Assembly (NCBI RefSeq): GCF_001707915.1
Contig: NZ_MAVV01000002.1
Span: 1-64,000 of the forward strand
Source: Thermodesulfovibrio sp. N1
GTDB taxonomy: Bacteria; Nitrospirota; Thermodesulfovibrionia; Thermodesulfovibrionales; Thermodesulfovibrionaceae
Direction: 5' to 3'
Length of the DNA stretch: 64,000 bases
The position numbers were made by a program, and so were the translations under genes. Below the pieces are notes generated by a model. It did no database searches. It was not told the origin of the DNA and worked only from the letters and a program-made list of their open reading frames with translations. Shown piece after piece: positions 63,386 through 64,000 of this stretch; the stretch's first letter is position 1, and every line of letters begins with the position of its first letter.

Positions 63386-64000
63386 ATGGCAGCTGATAAA
63401 AAACATCTAACTTGGGGATTGATTTTACTTGTAAGCTTTGTTGGTGTATTAATACTTATCTTTGCACCAATTTATGGAGAGGGAATGAATGGTTTGGAAT
63501 ACAGTGACGAATTATTTAACAAACTCTCGAAGGGCTCAGCCTATCAGATTCCTAAACTAAAGAAAGATGTAGAAAAATACAAAGGTAAACCTCTTGATGT
63601 AGTAATTGATGTTAAAAAATCTGGGGATAAACCAGGTGATGCTGAAAAGAGAGCAGAAAGGATTGCGAAGGTTATGACAATTAATGGTGCTAAGGCTGAA
63701 GTTGATGGTTCGAAGGTTCATATAACTGCAGATTTTGGAGCTCTTATGGCAGCAGCTCTTGAAGATGCTGATCAGATGTATAAAAACAATGGAGATTACA
63801 TCAAGAAAAAATATGATGTTACCGACGATGAAAAAATGAAGCAGATGTTCAGGCAGTGGCATAATGCACTTTCACTTATCAACAAGAGGCTCACTCTTGA
63901 CAAAAAGGCTGAAGACGCAAACTTTGTTAAAAAGATTATGACAGCAGCAATTGAGCCTGCTTACAATTTCTACGGAATTGATGCTGTTAAGATATCTGAA
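63386..64000 (+). CDS. Membrane-anchored protein of the TSUP operon (C-terminus outside window)
   Basis: ATG 63386 follows the TSUP stop by one base, with GAGGAGGG upstream. About 205 residues are visible: a membrane helix (LTWGLILLVSFVGVLILIFAPIYG) followed by a soluble domain (LEYSDELFNKLSKGSAYQIPKLKKDVEKYKGKPLDVVIDVKK; FGALMAAALEDADQMYKNNGDYI; RLTLDKKAEDANFVKKIM). I do not know its function. Tight coupling implies it works with the transporter, probably from the outer face of the membrane. The antisense frame at 63557-63862 is a shadow. Confidence 0.8.
   Translation, partial: MAADKKHLTWGLILLVSFVGVLILIFAPIYGEGMNGLEYSDELFNKLSKGSAYQIPKLKKDVEKYKGKPLDVVIDVKKSGDKPGDAEKRAERIAKVMTINGAKAEVDGSKVHITADFGALMAAALEDADQMYKNNGDYIKKKYDVTDDEKMKQMFRQWHNALSLINKRLTLDKKAEDANFVKKIMTAAIEPAYNFYGIDAVKISE

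Noticed and set aside
63557-63862. 101-codon minus-strand ORF at the right edge
   Set aside because: It is antisense to the partial TSUP-partner gene, which has a good ribosome-binding site, a membrane helix and an ordered soluble domain.

Overview
The window is low-GC (roughly one third G+C), gene-dense and almost entirely protein-coding. I found no rRNA, tRNA or CRISPR array. The gene content suggests a Gram-negative anaerobe of the Thermodesulfovibrio/Nitrospirota kind: an HdrA-like flavoprotein with ferredoxin and TusA, a TauE/SafE-type transporter under sigma-54 control, an NrpR-type regulator, SelB, a nickel ECF transporter with its own porin, and outer-membrane genes (TonB, OprB-like porin). 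This assignment is inferred from gene content and was not tested by alignment.

Layout. 1-4.8 kb: a DHH/CBS/tRNA-nucleotidyltransferase gene running off the left edge, an NrpR-like regulator broken by a frameshift, a divergent lactate-permease gene and a DUF2148 gene. 4.84-6.0 kb: a decayed insertion sequence with visible terminal repeats. 6.0-7.6 kb: a PsiE-like gene, a 50-codon ORF and a CBS-containing M50 protease. 7.6-8.4 kb: a long gene-poor stretch. 8.4-13.6 kb: a hypothetical protein, a TonB gene with an apparent frameshift, a radical SAM gene, comM and trpB2. 13.8-18.0 kb: a Fur/PerR regulator, katG and a B12-binding radical SAM gene. 18.1-22.7 kb: a nickel-uptake operon (hairpin element, porin, NikK, NikM, NikL, NikQ, NikO). 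23-30.5 kb: an MFS exporter, a NifU-like gene, cell-wall amidase, D-aminoacylase and peptidase C26 genes, an AI-2E family gene and a bacterial eRF1-like gene. 30.4-33.3 kb: uvrA. 33.5-45.6 kb: a ten-gene minus-strand operon (SurA_N protein, cdaA, cdaR, glmM, comEC, hisH, selB, htrA, PIN/TRAM, ispDF) that ends in a broken small gene. 45.7-52.5 kb: a zinc-ribbon gene, gyrA, an acyl-CoA synthetase/GNAT fusion and a sigma-54 activator. 52.5-60.1 kb: a nine-gene minus-strand operon (ferredoxin, hdrA-like, tusA, periplasmic binding protein, histidine kinase, response regulator, isochorismatase-like, PHP, TPR). 60.2-64 kb: a second sigma-54 activator, two matching inverted repeats, a sigma-54 promoter that fits the consensus fully, two tiny ORFs, a TSUP transporter and a partial partner gene.

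The signals most worth following are: (a) the complete sigma-54 circuit at 60.2-63.4 kb; (b) a recurring gene-start pattern in which a -10 box lies 5-8 nt before an ATG with no Shine-Dalgarno sequence, implying leaderless mRNAs; (c) two related, covarying hairpins upstream of tonB and of the nickel porin operon; (d) two frameshifted genes whose shift sites (CCT-TGA and T7) could be recoding sites; (e) a binding protein/sensor kinase operon with no ABC transporter; and (f) a response regulator with Glu in place of its phospho-acceptor Asp.
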